Part shown: positions 23,290-32,285 of the stretch, piece after piece
Numbering within the stretch: the first letter of the stretch is position 1
Layout of the letters: the number at the start of each line of letters is the position of its first letter
Assembly: GCA_900551245.1 (NCBI GenBank)
Contig: URVC01000024.1
Location: 1-54,832 of the forward strand
DNA: 54,832 bases
Source: an uncultured bacterium
GTDB lineage: Bacteria > Verrucomicrobiota > Lentisphaeria > Victivallales > Victivallaceae
Direction: 5' to 3'
Notes under the pieces: generated by a model
What the model was told of the DNA's origin: nothing
Databases searched by the model: none
What the model saw: only the letters and a program-made list of their open reading frames with translations
Made by a program: the position numbers and the translations under genes

Positions 23290-26010
23290 CTACTTTCGGA
23301 TGAGTTCATAGGCGAAGACCGCCTCGGGATAGCGGGCGTTGTCGAGGGCGAGCCGGAGGGCGCCTTCCGGAGCGGTTTCCGGCGTGACCCGGGCGATCCG
23401 TTTCCCGGCGGTGTCGAGCGCGTAAAGCTCCCAGTTGCCGCGGGGGAGGCGGAGCGTGACCTGTGCGGTGCCGCGCCGGGCGAGGAAGGGGAGCTTGCCC
23501 CAGCTCTCCAGCCGGTCGAGATGGGCGTTGCCGAACTTCATGCCGGTCGCCTGCGTGTTGGTCAGGTGGAAGAGCGTCATTCTCCGGGCGCTGTCGAGTT
23601 TATCGCCGTCGACCGGAAGCAGGGCGAAAACGGCCGGAACGCTGGAGTGTTCCACCGCGAGGAGCCTGCCTTGAAGCGTTTTCCCGACCGCGGGCGCGAG
23701 AACTTCCCCGCCGGGGGCGGTGATGCGGAGCGTGCGCTGTTTCCGGTTCAGCTCCAGCTGTCCGCCGGGAGCGGTGAAGCGGCCGGAGGCGGCGTCGAAA
23801 CACCCCTGCGGCAGCAGTCCGGCCTGGATCAGATCGGGAATCAACTTTTCCGAGGCGGTGAACGAGGGGATGTTCCCGCCTGCCGGAGCGGCGCCGGTGC
23901 CGATGTCGATCAAAGCCGCCACACGGTTTCCGGGGAGGGGCAGGGAGGTTGCCAGCCCGATGCGGGCGAGGAATCCGAGGTCGCAGAAGGGGAGGGGCGC
24001 TTCGGCCTCGGCCCCCTTGCGGAACGGCGATGTGGCGACGGCGGCGAAGGCGCGTTCGGCCTGCCGGATGCCGCCATGGAGGAAGAGTCGCGCGCCGAGC
24101 CGCTGGGAGAAGGTTTTGATCGGATCGGTGGCGATGTCGAAGAAGCCGCGGGTGTTGGTCGGATTGGTCACCGCGTCGAGGCTGTGGGCGTAGGCGAAGG
24201 GGAAGAGCCCGTCCCACGCCTGAAATGCCGCATACGCCGCCATCAGAGCCGGACCGACGGCGCGGAACTGATTGGGGTTGGCGTAGTCGAATTCGCTTAC
24301 CGTAAAGGGCTTGCCGAAAATCCGGGAGGGCATGAGCTGCCCCGGAATTCCGGGGCGCGCCGCCAGCGGATGGGACTGCGACGGCAGCACCGGCAGCTGC
24401 CACGGCTTTTCGGCGAAACGGGGGTGATCCCAGTAGGCGTGGTTGTCGACGAAATCGTAGAGCGAACGACTGGCCGCGAGCGGGAGATTGCACAGAAAAT
24501 TCTGATCGGTGAGCAGCGCCCGGCAACCGAGACCGCGCAGAAATTCCGCCATCTGCCGGTAACGGCCGGAGGTCAGTTCCGAGAGAAATTCAACGAAGGT
24601 GCCGTTGGTGTGCGTCTTCTTCCATTCGGCGAAGCGGGCGTTGTAGAGCGGCATGGCCCGCGGGCTCCGGTTCCACCAGGAGTCGGGATTGCCCTCGTTG
24701 ACCAGCGAAAGGGTGATGAGCGCCGGATCGTCTTTGAGCGCCAGACCGGTGTGGGGATTGACCCGGGTGAGAAACGCCTTCGCCCAGCGTTTCCAGTCGG
24801 CGTAGACGTCGTCGTTGATGTAGAAGAGAGCTTTGTATTCGGCGGGGGTGGCGATGGCTCCCGCACTGCCGAGTTCGGCGGCGGGGATGTTCCGGCGCGA
24901 CACGTAGACGTCGGTGGTGTAGTAGATTCCCCGCTTTTTCAGGCAGGCGAGCAGGTAGTCGAGCCGGTCGACCCGTTCCGGATCGATGCGCGAGGGATTG
25001 TTGCCGCCGCGGTCGTAGATCTCGTTGTCGTGGTGGTGGATGCGGACGACGTTGAAGCCGAACGCCGCCAGACGGTCGGCCAGTTCCTCCGCCTGCTGCC
25101 GGTTGGGCAGCTGGGAGTCGCCGACGAAATTCGCTCCGTAGAAACGGACCGGAATTCCCGGACGGTCGCGGAAGACGAACTTCCCTTCCGGCGAGACGAC
25201 GAGCGGACCGTACTTGCCCGCCGGGGCGTCGAGGAGTCCGGAGAAATCCAGCGCGCTGTTCTTTTCGACATTTCGGTGATAGGTGAAGGGCTTCCAATCC
25301 TTTCCGGCGGCGGCGACGAAGGGGGGGCGCGTCACGTTGCCGAGCGCCGGGCCGAAAACGCCCGCTCTGCTGTGGCGGATGCGCAGATCGAACGAAGTTT
25401 TGCTCACCTGTTCGCCGGTGTGGGGCAGAAAGCCGATGCGGATGCCGAATCCGGCCCCGTTCCATTTTCGCCCGTCCTGAATGCGGAGAAAGAAGTTCCC
25501 TTCGAGCAGAATTTCACCGGTGGCGGTCGGGAGTCGGAACTGCTTGACCGGGCGGGAGATCACCACTTCCCCCCGGAACTCTTTCGGAAACGGAATCCGT
25601 TTGCCGTCCGCTTCGAAGGCGGCGGTGCCGTAGAGCGAAATCGGCAGAGAGCCCTGCAGGCAGAGAAATTTGATGGCGGAGGGTTTCGCAAATTTCGCGA
25701 CGCCGCGGAAGTGCGCGCCGCCATTCCCTGCGGGAGTGAGGGCGAGGGTGAGTTCTCCCGGCGCCGCGCCGGGAATCTGGAGATTGTACTGCAACTGCCG
25801 GGCGCCGTCCGGCGCGGTCCGGTTTTCTTTCAGCCGGAATATCATCGGCCTCGTGGCGGGCTGGAGGGTGTGCCATTTTTCGGTGAAGGTGGAGAGCGTG
25901 ACCCGCCAGTTGTCGAGTTCCAGGGTGGCGTCGTCGAGCAACTGCGGTTGTGCGGCGGCGAGTGCGCCGCACAACAAAACGTTGGCTGCAAAGAGAAGAG
26001 TGTGTCGCAT
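23290..26010 (-). CDS. Secreted clan GH-A glycoside hydrolase (GH5-like)
   Basis: A 906-residue protein with a signal peptide (MRHTLLFAANVLLCGALAAA). The N-terminal ~270 residues look like a beta-rich binding module. The TIM barrel begins around FRDRPGIPVRFYGANFVGD and includes FNVVRIHHHDNE, the acid/base motif LSLVNEGNP (E439) and the nucleophile motif FTVSEFDYANP (E573), the standard pair for retaining clan A enzymes. The C-terminal ~300 residues are beta-rich. It likely hydrolyses an extracellular polysaccharide and feeds products to the cytoplasmic enzyme encoded just downstream. GH5 is the best guess; other clan A families are possible. Confidence 0.75.
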   Translation of the reverse strand: MRHTLLFAANVLLCGALAAAQPQLLDDATLELDNWRVTLSTFTEKWHTLQPATRPMIFRLKENRTAPDGARQLQYNLQIPGAAPGELTLALTPAGNGGAHFRGVAKFAKPSAIKFLCLQGSLPISLYGTAAFEADGKRIPFPKEFRGEVVISRPVKQFRLPTATGEILLEGNFFLRIQDGRKWNGAGFGIRIGFLPHTGEQVSKTSFDLRIRHSRAGVFGPALGNVTRPPFVAAAGKDWKPFTYHRNVEKNSALDFSGLLDAPAGKYGPLVVSPEGKFVFRDRPGIPVRFYGANFVGDSQLPNRQQAEELADRLAAFGFNVVRIHHHDNEIYDRGGNNPSRIDPERVDRLDYLLACLKKRGIYYTTDVYVSRRNIPAAELGSAGAIATPAEYKALFYINDDVYADWKRWAKAFLTRVNPHTGLALKDDPALITLSLVNEGNPDSWWNRSPRAMPLYNARFAEWKKTHTNGTFVEFLSELTSGRYRQMAEFLRGLGCRALLTDQNFLCNLPLAASRSLYDFVDNHAYWDHPRFAEKPWQLPVLPSQSHPLAARPGIPGQLMPSRIFGKPFTVSEFDYANPNQFRAVGPALMAAYAAFQAWDGLFPFAYAHSLDAVTNPTNTRGFFDIATDPIKTFSQRLGARLFLHGGIRQAERAFAAVATSPFRKGAEAEAPLPFCDLGFLARIGLATSLPLPGNRVAALIDIGTGAAPAGGNIPSFTASEKLIPDLIQAGLLPQGCFDAASGRFTAPGGQLELNRKQRTLRITAPGGEVLAPAVGKTLQGRLLAVEHSSVPAVFALLPVDGDKLDSARRMTLFHLTNTQATGMKFGNAHLDRLESWGKLPFLARRGTAQVTLRLPRGNWELYALDTAGKRIARVTPETAPEGALRLALDNARYPEAVFAYELIRK

Positions 26011-26146
26011 TATGAATGTTTCTTTCTTTTGGATACTTTTATTGCAAGTGAGATAGCTCTTGGCTGTGCAGCGTTAGTGAAACCTGCAATGTTGTTGGAT
26101 CCATATAAAATCATATCGTATTCAGGTGTATGACATGATGTGGTAT

Positions 26147-26974
26147 TCAAGGTTCCTCATCTCCATAGAAGAAGAACACTCTGTAATCAGCTTTTTCTCG
26201 GATTTCACTGTTGGACTGTGACGAGGCGTGAAGGTCAGGGAACAGTACGTTGGTTTTTCCTTTGTGGCATGCCCAATACCGGCTGATATCATTACTGGTA
26301 CTGTTGTAGATCGTTGCTTTCCCGCCTTTTCCCTGTACTTTCGCCGTAGGGGAGACGCTGCCTTCGCCCCGAGTACAGGCAAGCATGACAAAATCGGAAG
26401 GAGCTCTGCCCACTCGGATTATTTTGGTGTCATTGGTCGCAAAATTCAGCTCATCTGCTGCTCTGAAATGCCATCTGCCGCGCTGATTTCCATACCCATT
26501 TGCACTGCAATATCCTCCATAGCTGTGCCAACGACCATCTCCATTCATCCCATACGTATACTGTTGGTAGGTCCAATCGGCATCAGCTGGAATTTTCTGT
26601 TCCGAACAGGAAGTGATTTCAGAGGTCCCCGTAATATATCCCGCAGAAGCCAGCAGTCTTCCCCAGGTAGAAAATTTGTAGCCTTTGCCGCCGTTCAGAT
26701 TCTCGTCATGGCACGGTTTAAAAAACCAGCCCTCCGCCGCGTTGATCTCAATGGGGAACCAATCGTTGAAATCGTTGGAATACATTCCGATACATGTTCC
26801 GACCTGCTTCTGGTTCGAAAGGCAGGTCGACGCCCGCGCGGTGGTGCGCGCCGAGTTGAGCGCCGGCATCAGCATGGCCGCCAGAATCGCGATGATCGCG
26901 ATTACGACGAGGAGTTCGATAAGCGTAAAACGATGAATTTTCCGGTTGCTCGATGTGACGCTGTTTTTCTGCAT
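26147..26974 (-). CDS. Pseudopilin-type protein with prepilin N-terminal methylation motif
   Basis: A 275-residue protein with a leader ending IHRFTLIELLVVIAIIAIL, the prepilin peptidase site followed by the glutamate at mature position 5. The globular part is rich in Trp, Tyr and Gly, and near the C terminus HKGKTNVLFPDL matches the H-X9-DG motif with DL in place of DG. The start follows AAGGAGGAG. A consensus promoter lies upstream and the XylR-type regulator is divergent. It precedes the GH5-like gene on the same strand, 136 bp apart, repeating the regulator, pseudopilin, glycosidase pattern of this window. Confidence 0.9.
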   Translation of the reverse strand: MQKNSVTSSNRKIHRFTLIELLVVIAIIAILAAMLMPALNSARTTARASTCLSNQKQVGTCIGMYSNDFNDWFPIEINAAEGWFFKPCHDENLNGGKGYKFSTWGRLLASAGYITGTSEITSCSEQKIPADADWTYQQYTYGMNGDGRWHSYGGYCSANGYGNQRGRWHFRAADELNFATNDTKIIRVGRAPSDFVMLACTRGEGSVSPTAKVQGKGGKATIYNSTSNDISRYWACHKGKTNVLFPDLHASSQSNSEIREKADYRVFFFYGDEEP

Positions 26975-27030
26975 GGTCTCCTCCTTTATGATGAACCCGG
27001 CCTGTGATGTTTTTCGGTGTTTCTTTTTAC

Positions 27031-27059
27031 ATTATACTTGAAACAAATAAAAAAGTCAA
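27031..27059 (-). promoter_or_regulatory. Promoter of the pseudopilin gene at 26147-26974
   Basis: On the minus strand TTGACT (27059-27054), 17 bp, TATAAT (27036-27031): nearly consensus. Confidence 0.75.
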
Positions 27060-27091
27060 TATATTGTTTATTGGTAGTGGTATATTGTTTG
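27060..27091. promoter_or_regulatory. Candidate operator: two direct repeats one 21-bp period apart
   Basis: TATATTGTTTA at 27060-27070 and TATATTGTTTG at 27081-27091 are exactly 21 bp apart, two helical turns. They lie between the -35 of the pseudopilin promoter and the start of the XylR-type regulator. AraC-type DNA-binding domains typically use such tandem half-sites. Confidence 0.55.
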
Positions 27092-27107
27092 TGCACTTGA
27101 GGCGGCG

Positions 27108-28244
27108 ATGAAACATGTGCTCTGTGCTCTCCGGGAGCCGAATGAACTCTTGCTGAATCACATCTACGAATTCGGGCGTCAGCACGGCTGGTCGGTGGAG
27201 TGTTGTGGGGAGAAGATTCCGCGGCGCTGGTTCGGCGACGGGGTGCTTTCGGACTATCTGACGCAGAAGGAGTTGTCGGTGATCGACCGCTTCGAGCAGA
27301 CACCGGTGGTGTCGCGGATTCTGCTGCCGCGAAGGAATATCCGGACGGTCCGCCCCGACACCGAACGGATTGCATCGATGATCGCCGATTACTTCATCGG
27401 CAAGGGGTTTACCCGTTTCGTCACTACGCCGCCCAGCGTTCCGGCATCGATGTTGGACGGCAAGCCGCGTCACATCCAGACCGCGTTGAAGCTGGCGCTT
27501 GCTGAACGGAATTTTGCATTGATTCAGCCGAAATTCGCCTTCGATTCCGAGTTGCAGAAGGACTACCGGCGGGGCTGGGAGAGGTTGCGGGAGTTCTTCG
27601 GTTCGGTCGAACGGCCGTTCGCATTGATCCTGCCGAGCCCCCGCCGCCTTGCGCTGGTCTACCGGATTCTGGACGACCTGTGCGTGCGGGTGCCGGAGGA
27701 GGTCGCCGTCATGGTCAATACTGACAATCCCATGATTACGGAGAATGCCGCCGTGCCGACCAGCTGCATCAGCGGCGAATTCGGCGAACTGGCCAGCAAG
27801 ATGGTCGAGCTGCTCGAACGGATGATGGCGGGAGAACCGGTGCCGGAGCGGATGGTCTATTCCACCAGCGCCGGGGTGATCTCCCGCCGCAGTACCGATA
27901 CGCTGGCGGTCGCCGACCTGCGGCTCGCCCGCGCGGTGAGCTTCTTTCTGCAGAACTACATGAACCTCATCGGCGTGGAGGATGCCGCGGGGATGGCCGG
28001 CGTTTCGCGCGGCATGCTGATCCGTCTCTTCCGGAACCATTTCGGCAAAAGTCCGAGCCGTTTCCTGCTGGAGATCCGGCTCAACCAGATCCGCCATCTG
28101 CTGGACAGCACCGATCTCACGCTTGCCGAGATTGCCCGGCGGTGCGGCTACGGCTCCGATATGGCGCTTTCGCTCGCATTCCGCCGGGAGACCGGCATTC
28201 CGCCGGGCGAGTACCGCAACTCACGGCGCCATATGGAGCCGTGA
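27108..28244 (+). CDS. XylR-type AraC-family regulator with sugar-binding sensor domain
   Basis: A 378-residue regulator. The N-terminal ~270 residues resemble the LacI/periplasmic-binding-protein sensor, with segments such as RPFALILPSPRRLALVYRILDDLCVRVPEEVAVMV. The C-terminal ~105 residues form the AraC double helix-turn-helix: EDAAGMAGVSRGMLIRLFRNHFGKSP and LAEIARRCGYGSDMALSLAFRRETGIPPGEY. This architecture is that of xylose-type regulators that sense a sugar directly. Start follows GAGG. It is divergent from the pseudopilin and GH5-like genes and probably controls them through the tandem operator in between. Confidence 0.88.
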   Translation: MKHVLCALREPNELLLNHIYEFGRQHGWSVECCGEKIPRRWFGDGVLSDYLTQKELSVIDRFEQTPVVSRILLPRRNIRTVRPDTERIASMIADYFIGKGFTRFVTTPPSVPASMLDGKPRHIQTALKLALAERNFALIQPKFAFDSELQKDYRRGWERLREFFGSVERPFALILPSPRRLALVYRILDDLCVRVPEEVAVMVNTDNPMITENAAVPTSCISGEFGELASKMVELLERMMAGEPVPERMVYSTSAGVISRRSTDTLAVADLRLARAVSFFLQNYMNLIGVEDAAGMAGVSRGMLIRLFRNHFGKSPSRFLLEIRLNQIRHLLDSTDLTLAEIARRCGYGSDMALSLAFRRETGIPPGEYRNSRRHMEP

Positions 28245-28258
28245 GGATTGCGGTTGAA

Positions 28259-29206
28259 TCATTTCGGTTCGGGGAGCAACGGCAGTTTCCACGCTTCGCG
28301 CTTGCGGAACGGCGTGTGGAACTTGCGTTTGAGCACCCCTTTTTCTTCCAGATGGATGTAGCAGGCGGTGTCGCACGCTTTCCCGCAGATGCTCGCCGGG
28401 TAGCTGTGCTTCATCGGCGGGTAGAAGGTGATGTGTTTCATCACTTCGCGTGCCCGTTCCGGGGTGAGCTGCGCTTCTCCGGCGATGATCGCGAGCCGGT
28501 CCGGATCGCCGGCGAGGAACTCCGCCGGCATGAAGGGATTGTAGTGCATGTTCGCCCCGATGTAGTAGGCGGCACACTGCCAGCGGTCGAGTTTCCCCTC
28601 CTTGCTGAGTGCATGCCCCGGGCAGGCTTTGACGCATTCGCCGCAGTGGTCGCAGAGATGGGGCGCGACGATCGGATCCGGTTCTATCTCGGCGTCGGTC
28701 AGCACGAAGACATAACGCTGGAAGGGGCCGAAGTCATCGGTGAGCAGCGTGCCGGAGAGCCCGCGTTCGCCGAGGCCGCAGAGGACGGCGCACGCTTCGA
28801 AATCGAGCTGTTTCTCCGCCGTTTTCCCCCGGTAGATTTCGTTGAAATCGATCTCCGGATTGGTACTGTCCTCCTCCTCCATGATGGTCTGGTTGCGGCG
28901 CTGGGGGAGGGCCTCGAAGCCGTGATCCTCCAGAACCGCGCAGGCGCGGAGCAGAGCCATCGGCATGACGGTCTCCTCCATGGTTTCGACGCCGTTGGTG
29001 GTGTACTGATAGTAGGTGGATCCCTCTTCAATTCCCCGCCGGGCGCCGCGGAGCACGCGGAATGCCGCGCCGATCACGGTCTTCGTCCCCGGAAAAATCT
29101 CCCGCACCGCCTCGTTTTCGAACCGTTCGACGTTGCCGAAACGGACGAGGTCGGCGCCGTTCTTCCGGAACACTTCTACAAGTTCTTCCTTGAGCGTGTG
29201 ATTCAT
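28259..29206 (-). CDS. QueG-like 4Fe-4S protein, third of three paralogues
   Basis: A 315-residue protein. A ferredoxin motif CDHCGECVKACPGHALS lies near residue 200 and a second cysteine set CGKACDTACY near the C terminus, resembling the two clusters of epoxyqueuosine reductase. The N-terminal half matches the QueG-type region (FGNVERFENEAVREIFPGTKTVIG). The ATGA overlap with the gene upstream fixes the start and implies coupled translation. With its two paralogues and a U32-like gene it forms one operon under a LacI regulator. Since three diverged copies are kept together, classic tRNA queuosine reduction is unlikely to be the only job. Reaction unknown. Confidence 0.72.
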   Translation of the reverse strand: MNHTLKEELVEVFRKNGADLVRFGNVERFENEAVREIFPGTKTVIGAAFRVLRGARRGIEEGSTYYQYTTNGVETMEETVMPMALLRACAVLEDHGFEALPQRRNQTIMEEEDSTNPEIDFNEIYRGKTAEKQLDFEACAVLCGLGERGLSGTLLTDDFGPFQRYVFVLTDAEIEPDPIVAPHLCDHCGECVKACPGHALSKEGKLDRWQCAAYYIGANMHYNPFMPAEFLAGDPDRLAIIAGEAQLTPERAREVMKHITFYPPMKHSYPASICGKACDTACYIHLEEKGVLKRKFHTPFRKREAWKLPLLPEPK

Positions 29207-30108
29207 AACAGATTCTTCTCTTTTAAGTGGTTGTAACAGGCGATGTCGCACTTCTTCCCGCACAGGCAGGGGGCGTACCCGGTCCGGTGGGGCAGAAAAT
29301 CCAGCTCAGGATAGAGTGCCCGGGCGCTCTCACGGTCGAACACCTTTGTCCCGTCGAGAATGGCTTCGCGCTCCGGATTCCCGGCGAGGAAATCCTTCGG
29401 CTGGAACGGATTCGACCGGTGTGCGCCGCGGTAGTACACCGCGCACTGCCAGGTGTTGACGCCTTCCTCCAGCGAGATCGCGTGGCCGGGACAGGCTTTG
29501 ACGCATTCGCCGCACCGGTCGCACAGCGACTGCCCGAACGGCGCGTCGGTCTCGAGCGGCGCATCGGTCACGATGAAGACGAAACGGACGAACGGGCCGA
29601 ACTTCGGCACGATGATGTTGCCGGCCGCACCCGCCGCACCGAGTCCGCAGATCTGCGCCGCCTGGGCGAAGTCGATGATGATGTCCGGCGCCGGTTTCCC
29701 CGGGGCAACCGGTTCGGCGTGAACCAGTTCATAGGTGTCGATCAGCTCCGGATTGGTGGTGTGATCCCCCTTGATGCGCAGATTGGAGACGTTGCGCTGG
29801 AGACAGGCGTCGTACCCTTCGTCTTCGATCAGTCCGCCCATCTTGAGCAGGAAGATCTCCGCAAGCTCCTCGTCGATGTATTTGACGCCGAGCTGGGTGT
29901 AGTTGAAGAACTGCCGCTGCGAGTCCATCGCCCGGTAGAGGGCGCGTGGCACCCGGAAGCCGCAGCCGATGATGCACTTCGCCTTCGGCAGAATCTGCAG
30001 CGGGTCGCGCTGGGGATTGGTTCCGGCGAAGAGGGTGATATCGCCGATGCCGACGAGATCGGCGCCGAATTCCAGCGCCTTTTTCTTGATGATTTCGCTG
30101 TTCAGCAT
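29203..30108 (-). CDS. QueG-like 4Fe-4S protein, second of three paralogues
   Basis: A 301-residue paralogue: GADLVGIGDITLFAG near the N terminus, a ferredoxin motif CDRCGECVKACPGHAIS around residue 195, and a second set CLCGKKCDIACYNHL near the C terminus. FGPFVRFVFIVTDAPLE is shared with its neighbours. Start follows GGAGAA; stop overlaps the next gene start by ATGA. Twelve bases separate it from the gene upstream. Likely cytoplasmic, no signal peptide. It is closer to the gene at 28259 than to that at 30121 by the layout of its C-terminal cysteines. Confidence 0.72.
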   Translation of the reverse strand: MLNSEIIKKKALEFGADLVGIGDITLFAGTNPQRDPLQILPKAKCIIGCGFRVPRALYRAMDSQRQFFNYTQLGVKYIDEELAEIFLLKMGGLIEDEGYDACLQRNVSNLRIKGDHTTNPELIDTYELVHAEPVAPGKPAPDIIIDFAQAAQICGLGAAGAAGNIIVPKFGPFVRFVFIVTDAPLETDAPFGQSLCDRCGECVKACPGHAISLEEGVNTWQCAVYYRGAHRSNPFQPKDFLAGNPEREAILDGTKVFDRESARALYPELDFLPHRTGYAPCLCGKKCDIACYNHLKEKNLL

Positions 30109-30120
30109 GATGATTCTCCT

Positions 30121-31191
30121 CTAGCGATCCATGACCCAGGCTTTGCCGGTGCGGAGCGGTTCCTTGAAGCGGTGCCCCATGCAGCCGCCCTTTTTCTCCA
30201 GCATGCTCACGCAGGCGCGGATGCAGCCGCCGCACTTGGCCATGTTGTAACCGACCCAGGTGGGGAAGTATTTCTCCAGCGCGCCGTAGACCTTCATGAT
30301 CTCCTTTTCGTTGGCCGGAGCCTTGCCTTCGAGCAGATCGAGACAGCCGTTCTCGTTCTTGTCGAACACCTCTTTCGGTACGAACGGGTTGAACTTCCGC
30401 CCGGCATGGGTGTAGAAGGCGTAGCATTTCCACTCGTCAAGCTTGCCCCATTCGCACTTCTTGCCGCCGACGTTGACGACGATGCTTTCCGTCTTGCTCA
30501 GACACTGGCCGGGGCACTCGCGAACGCAGGCCATGCAGCGGCGGCAGATCGGCGGCCCGGAGTACATCGGATCCGGTTCGAGCGGAGCGTCGGTGAAGAG
30601 AAAGGCCACCCGTTGCAGCGGGCCGAACTGCGGCGTGAGGAACATCTTGCTCCAGCCGATTTCGCCGAGGCCGCAGGCGACCGCCGCCAGCCGGAAGTGG
30701 AACTGCAGGTCGGGCGCGACGTTCCCCTCGCGGACCGGACGGGTGAACTGCACGGAGCGGTGATGGGCGGTCTTGGTCTTAGCCTGTTCCATCACTTCGA
30801 TCTGCTCTTCCGGCGAGAGGGTGTTGCCGGGCGAGCCATCCATGTCGGAGACCACGCCCCGCGCGCCGGTGTTGCGGTAGACCGCCGCTTCATAACCGTG
30901 ATCCTCGATCAGTTTGCCGAGCGAGTAGAGCACGGCGGGAGCGTAGATCTCGTTGATGCCGCCGTAGGCCATCGACGGATACTGGTAGAACTGAGTTCCC
31001 TCCTCGATGCCGCGCTGGACGCCGCGCGGAATGCGGAATACCAGCCCGATCACCCGGGTCGCCTCGGGGAAGATGTACCGCGGGTCCATCTCTTTCGGGG
31101 CGCCTTCGAACCGCGCCATGTCGCCGATGCCGCAGAGGTCGGCTCCGGCGGCCAGTGCGGCCTGCTTGACCATTTCGCTTGTCAATGTCAT
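30121..31191 (-). CDS. QueG-like 4Fe-4S protein, first of three paralogues
   Basis: A 356-residue paralogue, the longest of the three. N terminus: GADLCGIGDMARFEG and GLVFRIPRGVQRGIEEG. The iron-sulfur motif CRRCMACVRECPGQCLS lies near residue 230, and a later set KCGGCIRACVSML near residue 320 differs in spacing from the other two paralogues. GEIGWSKMFLTPQFGPLQRVAFLFTDAPLE aligns with family members. Its ATG overlaps the stop of the U32-like gene (ATGA), so translation is coupled. Relatives include reductive-dehalogenase-type and epoxyqueuosine-reductase-type proteins; no cobalamin-binding motif was identified. Confidence 0.72.
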   Translation of the reverse strand: MTLTSEMVKQAALAAGADLCGIGDMARFEGAPKEMDPRYIFPEATRVIGLVFRIPRGVQRGIEEGTQFYQYPSMAYGGINEIYAPAVLYSLGKLIEDHGYEAAVYRNTGARGVVSDMDGSPGNTLSPEEQIEVMEQAKTKTAHHRSVQFTRPVREGNVAPDLQFHFRLAAVACGLGEIGWSKMFLTPQFGPLQRVAFLFTDAPLEPDPMYSGPPICRRCMACVRECPGQCLSKTESIVVNVGGKKCEWGKLDEWKCYAFYTHAGRKFNPFVPKEVFDKNENGCLDLLEGKAPANEKEIMKVYGALEKYFPTWVGYNMAKCGGCIRACVSMLEKKGGCMGHRFKEPLRTGKAWVMDR

Positions 31192-32222
31192 ATTTCATCT
31201 CCGATGGTTGGAAGTTGAATCAGGCTCTGTTCGAGTGCGGCGGCGCAGTAGCCGCATTCCGCGCAGTTTTTGGAGCAGTGAAGCACCGTCCTGCCGAAAT
31301 CGGCGGGCAGGCGGCCGTTTTCGATCACTGCCGGATAGAACCGCTCGGCGTGGTTGGGTTCGAGCAGTTCCGGGAGATTGCCGGAGAAACGGCCCCCGAG
31401 ATAGGCCTCCAGCACGGCCACGGGGTTGCGATTGGTCCGGGTGGCGAGCTTGACCGCGTCGAAACAGGATTCGTAGAGCGGCAGATCCTCCGGGCGGATG
31501 AAGTTGGTGTCGCGCAGAAAGTTCCGCCGCTTCTCCGGTTTCGAAAGGTGGTCGAAGCAGACTCCGCGGAACTCGTAGGCGTTGTCCATTTCGGCGATTT
31601 CATGTTCGTGGGCGACGAGATTGTCGTGGAAGTTGTGCGCCGAGCAGAAGTTGAGACAGCCGCTGTTGGCGAGGCAGTAAAGTTTTTTGCCGTTGTCGTC
31701 GCACCAGCGGCGCAGTTCGCAGATCTTCGCGAAATCGCGGTTGAGTTCCCGTTTCAGATAGTAGCCGTCGAACCAGTCGGCGAGATACTCCATCCCCTGC
31801 ACGGTGCCGATCTCCATGTTGACCGAGGCGCGCACTTCGACTTCGGGGAAGTTGGTCTTCAGGAACTTCGCGATCAGCGGCGAAGTTGTCGTCACCGAGG
31901 CCAGACCGAAACGGCCGCGGATCCAGTCGGCCGCGTCGCCGATCTCCTGAAAGAACGCCCGCGACTGGCTGCGCCGGCCGTAACAATTGCCGTTGAGCAG
32001 CAAATTGAGGCCGATTCCGGCGGCGGAGAACTCCGCGAGCGCCTCGACCAGCTTGTTCCGCACTTCAAAAGGCTGTTCGCCCGGAAATCCGGTCAGCGTG
32101 CCGCGTCCGTTCGGCAGATCGCCCCACGGAAAGTACACCTCGGCAATCGCCTCCCGGTGCGCCAGAATCGCATCGAGAAAGTCCCGCGTCGGCCGCGGCT
32201 GGTATCCTACGGTGAATTTCAT
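31188..32222 (-). CDS. U32-like TIM-barrel protein with cysteine clusters
   Basis: A 344-residue protein. Segments VEVRASVNMEIGTVQGMEYL, ADWFDGYYLKRELNRDF and KKLYCLANSGCLNFCSAHNFHDN read like the U32 (UbiU/UbiV/YhbU) fold, whose members are iron-sulfur enzymes in hydroxylation of ubiquinone precursors or RNA. Cysteines in GCLNFC and VCFDH could hold a 4Fe-4S cluster; a C-terminal CSKNCAECGYC adds a possible second one. No signal peptide. It is the first structural gene after lacI, preceded by an operator, and is coupled to the first QueG-like gene. U32 is my best reading; the founding-family cysteine signature is not exact. Confidence 0.55.
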   Translation of the reverse strand: MKFTVGYQPRPTRDFLDAILAHREAIAEVYFPWGDLPNGRGTLTGFPGEQPFEVRNKLVEALAEFSAAGIGLNLLLNGNCYGRRSQSRAFFQEIGDAADWIRGRFGLASVTTTSPLIAKFLKTNFPEVEVRASVNMEIGTVQGMEYLADWFDGYYLKRELNRDFAKICELRRWCDDNGKKLYCLANSGCLNFCSAHNFHDNLVAHEHEIAEMDNAYEFRGVCFDHLSKPEKRRNFLRDTNFIRPEDLPLYESCFDAVKLATRTNRNPVAVLEAYLGGRFSGNLPELLEPNHAERFYPAVIENGRLPADFGRTVLHCSKNCAECGYCAAALEQSLIQLPTIGDEI

Positions 32223-32232
32223 CTTTTTTTCT

Positions 32233-32252
32233 CCGATACAACGTTAGAGCAA
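32233..32252. promoter_or_regulatory. LacI-type operator upstream of the U32-like gene
   Basis: The right half GTTAGAGCAA (32243-32252) is identical in type to the half-sites of the palindrome at 33301-33320; the left half is degenerate. It lies 11-30 bp upstream of the start codon. Confidence 0.55.
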
Positions 32253-32285
32253 TGCAGTGTTTTTCAATGGTTCACCATGTTGTGT

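Noticed and set aside
23272..26133. Open frame of 953 codons on the plus strand
   Set aside because: It runs antisense to the GH5-like gene, whose signal peptide and catalytic motifs are clear. The long frame is a by-product of GC-rich codons.
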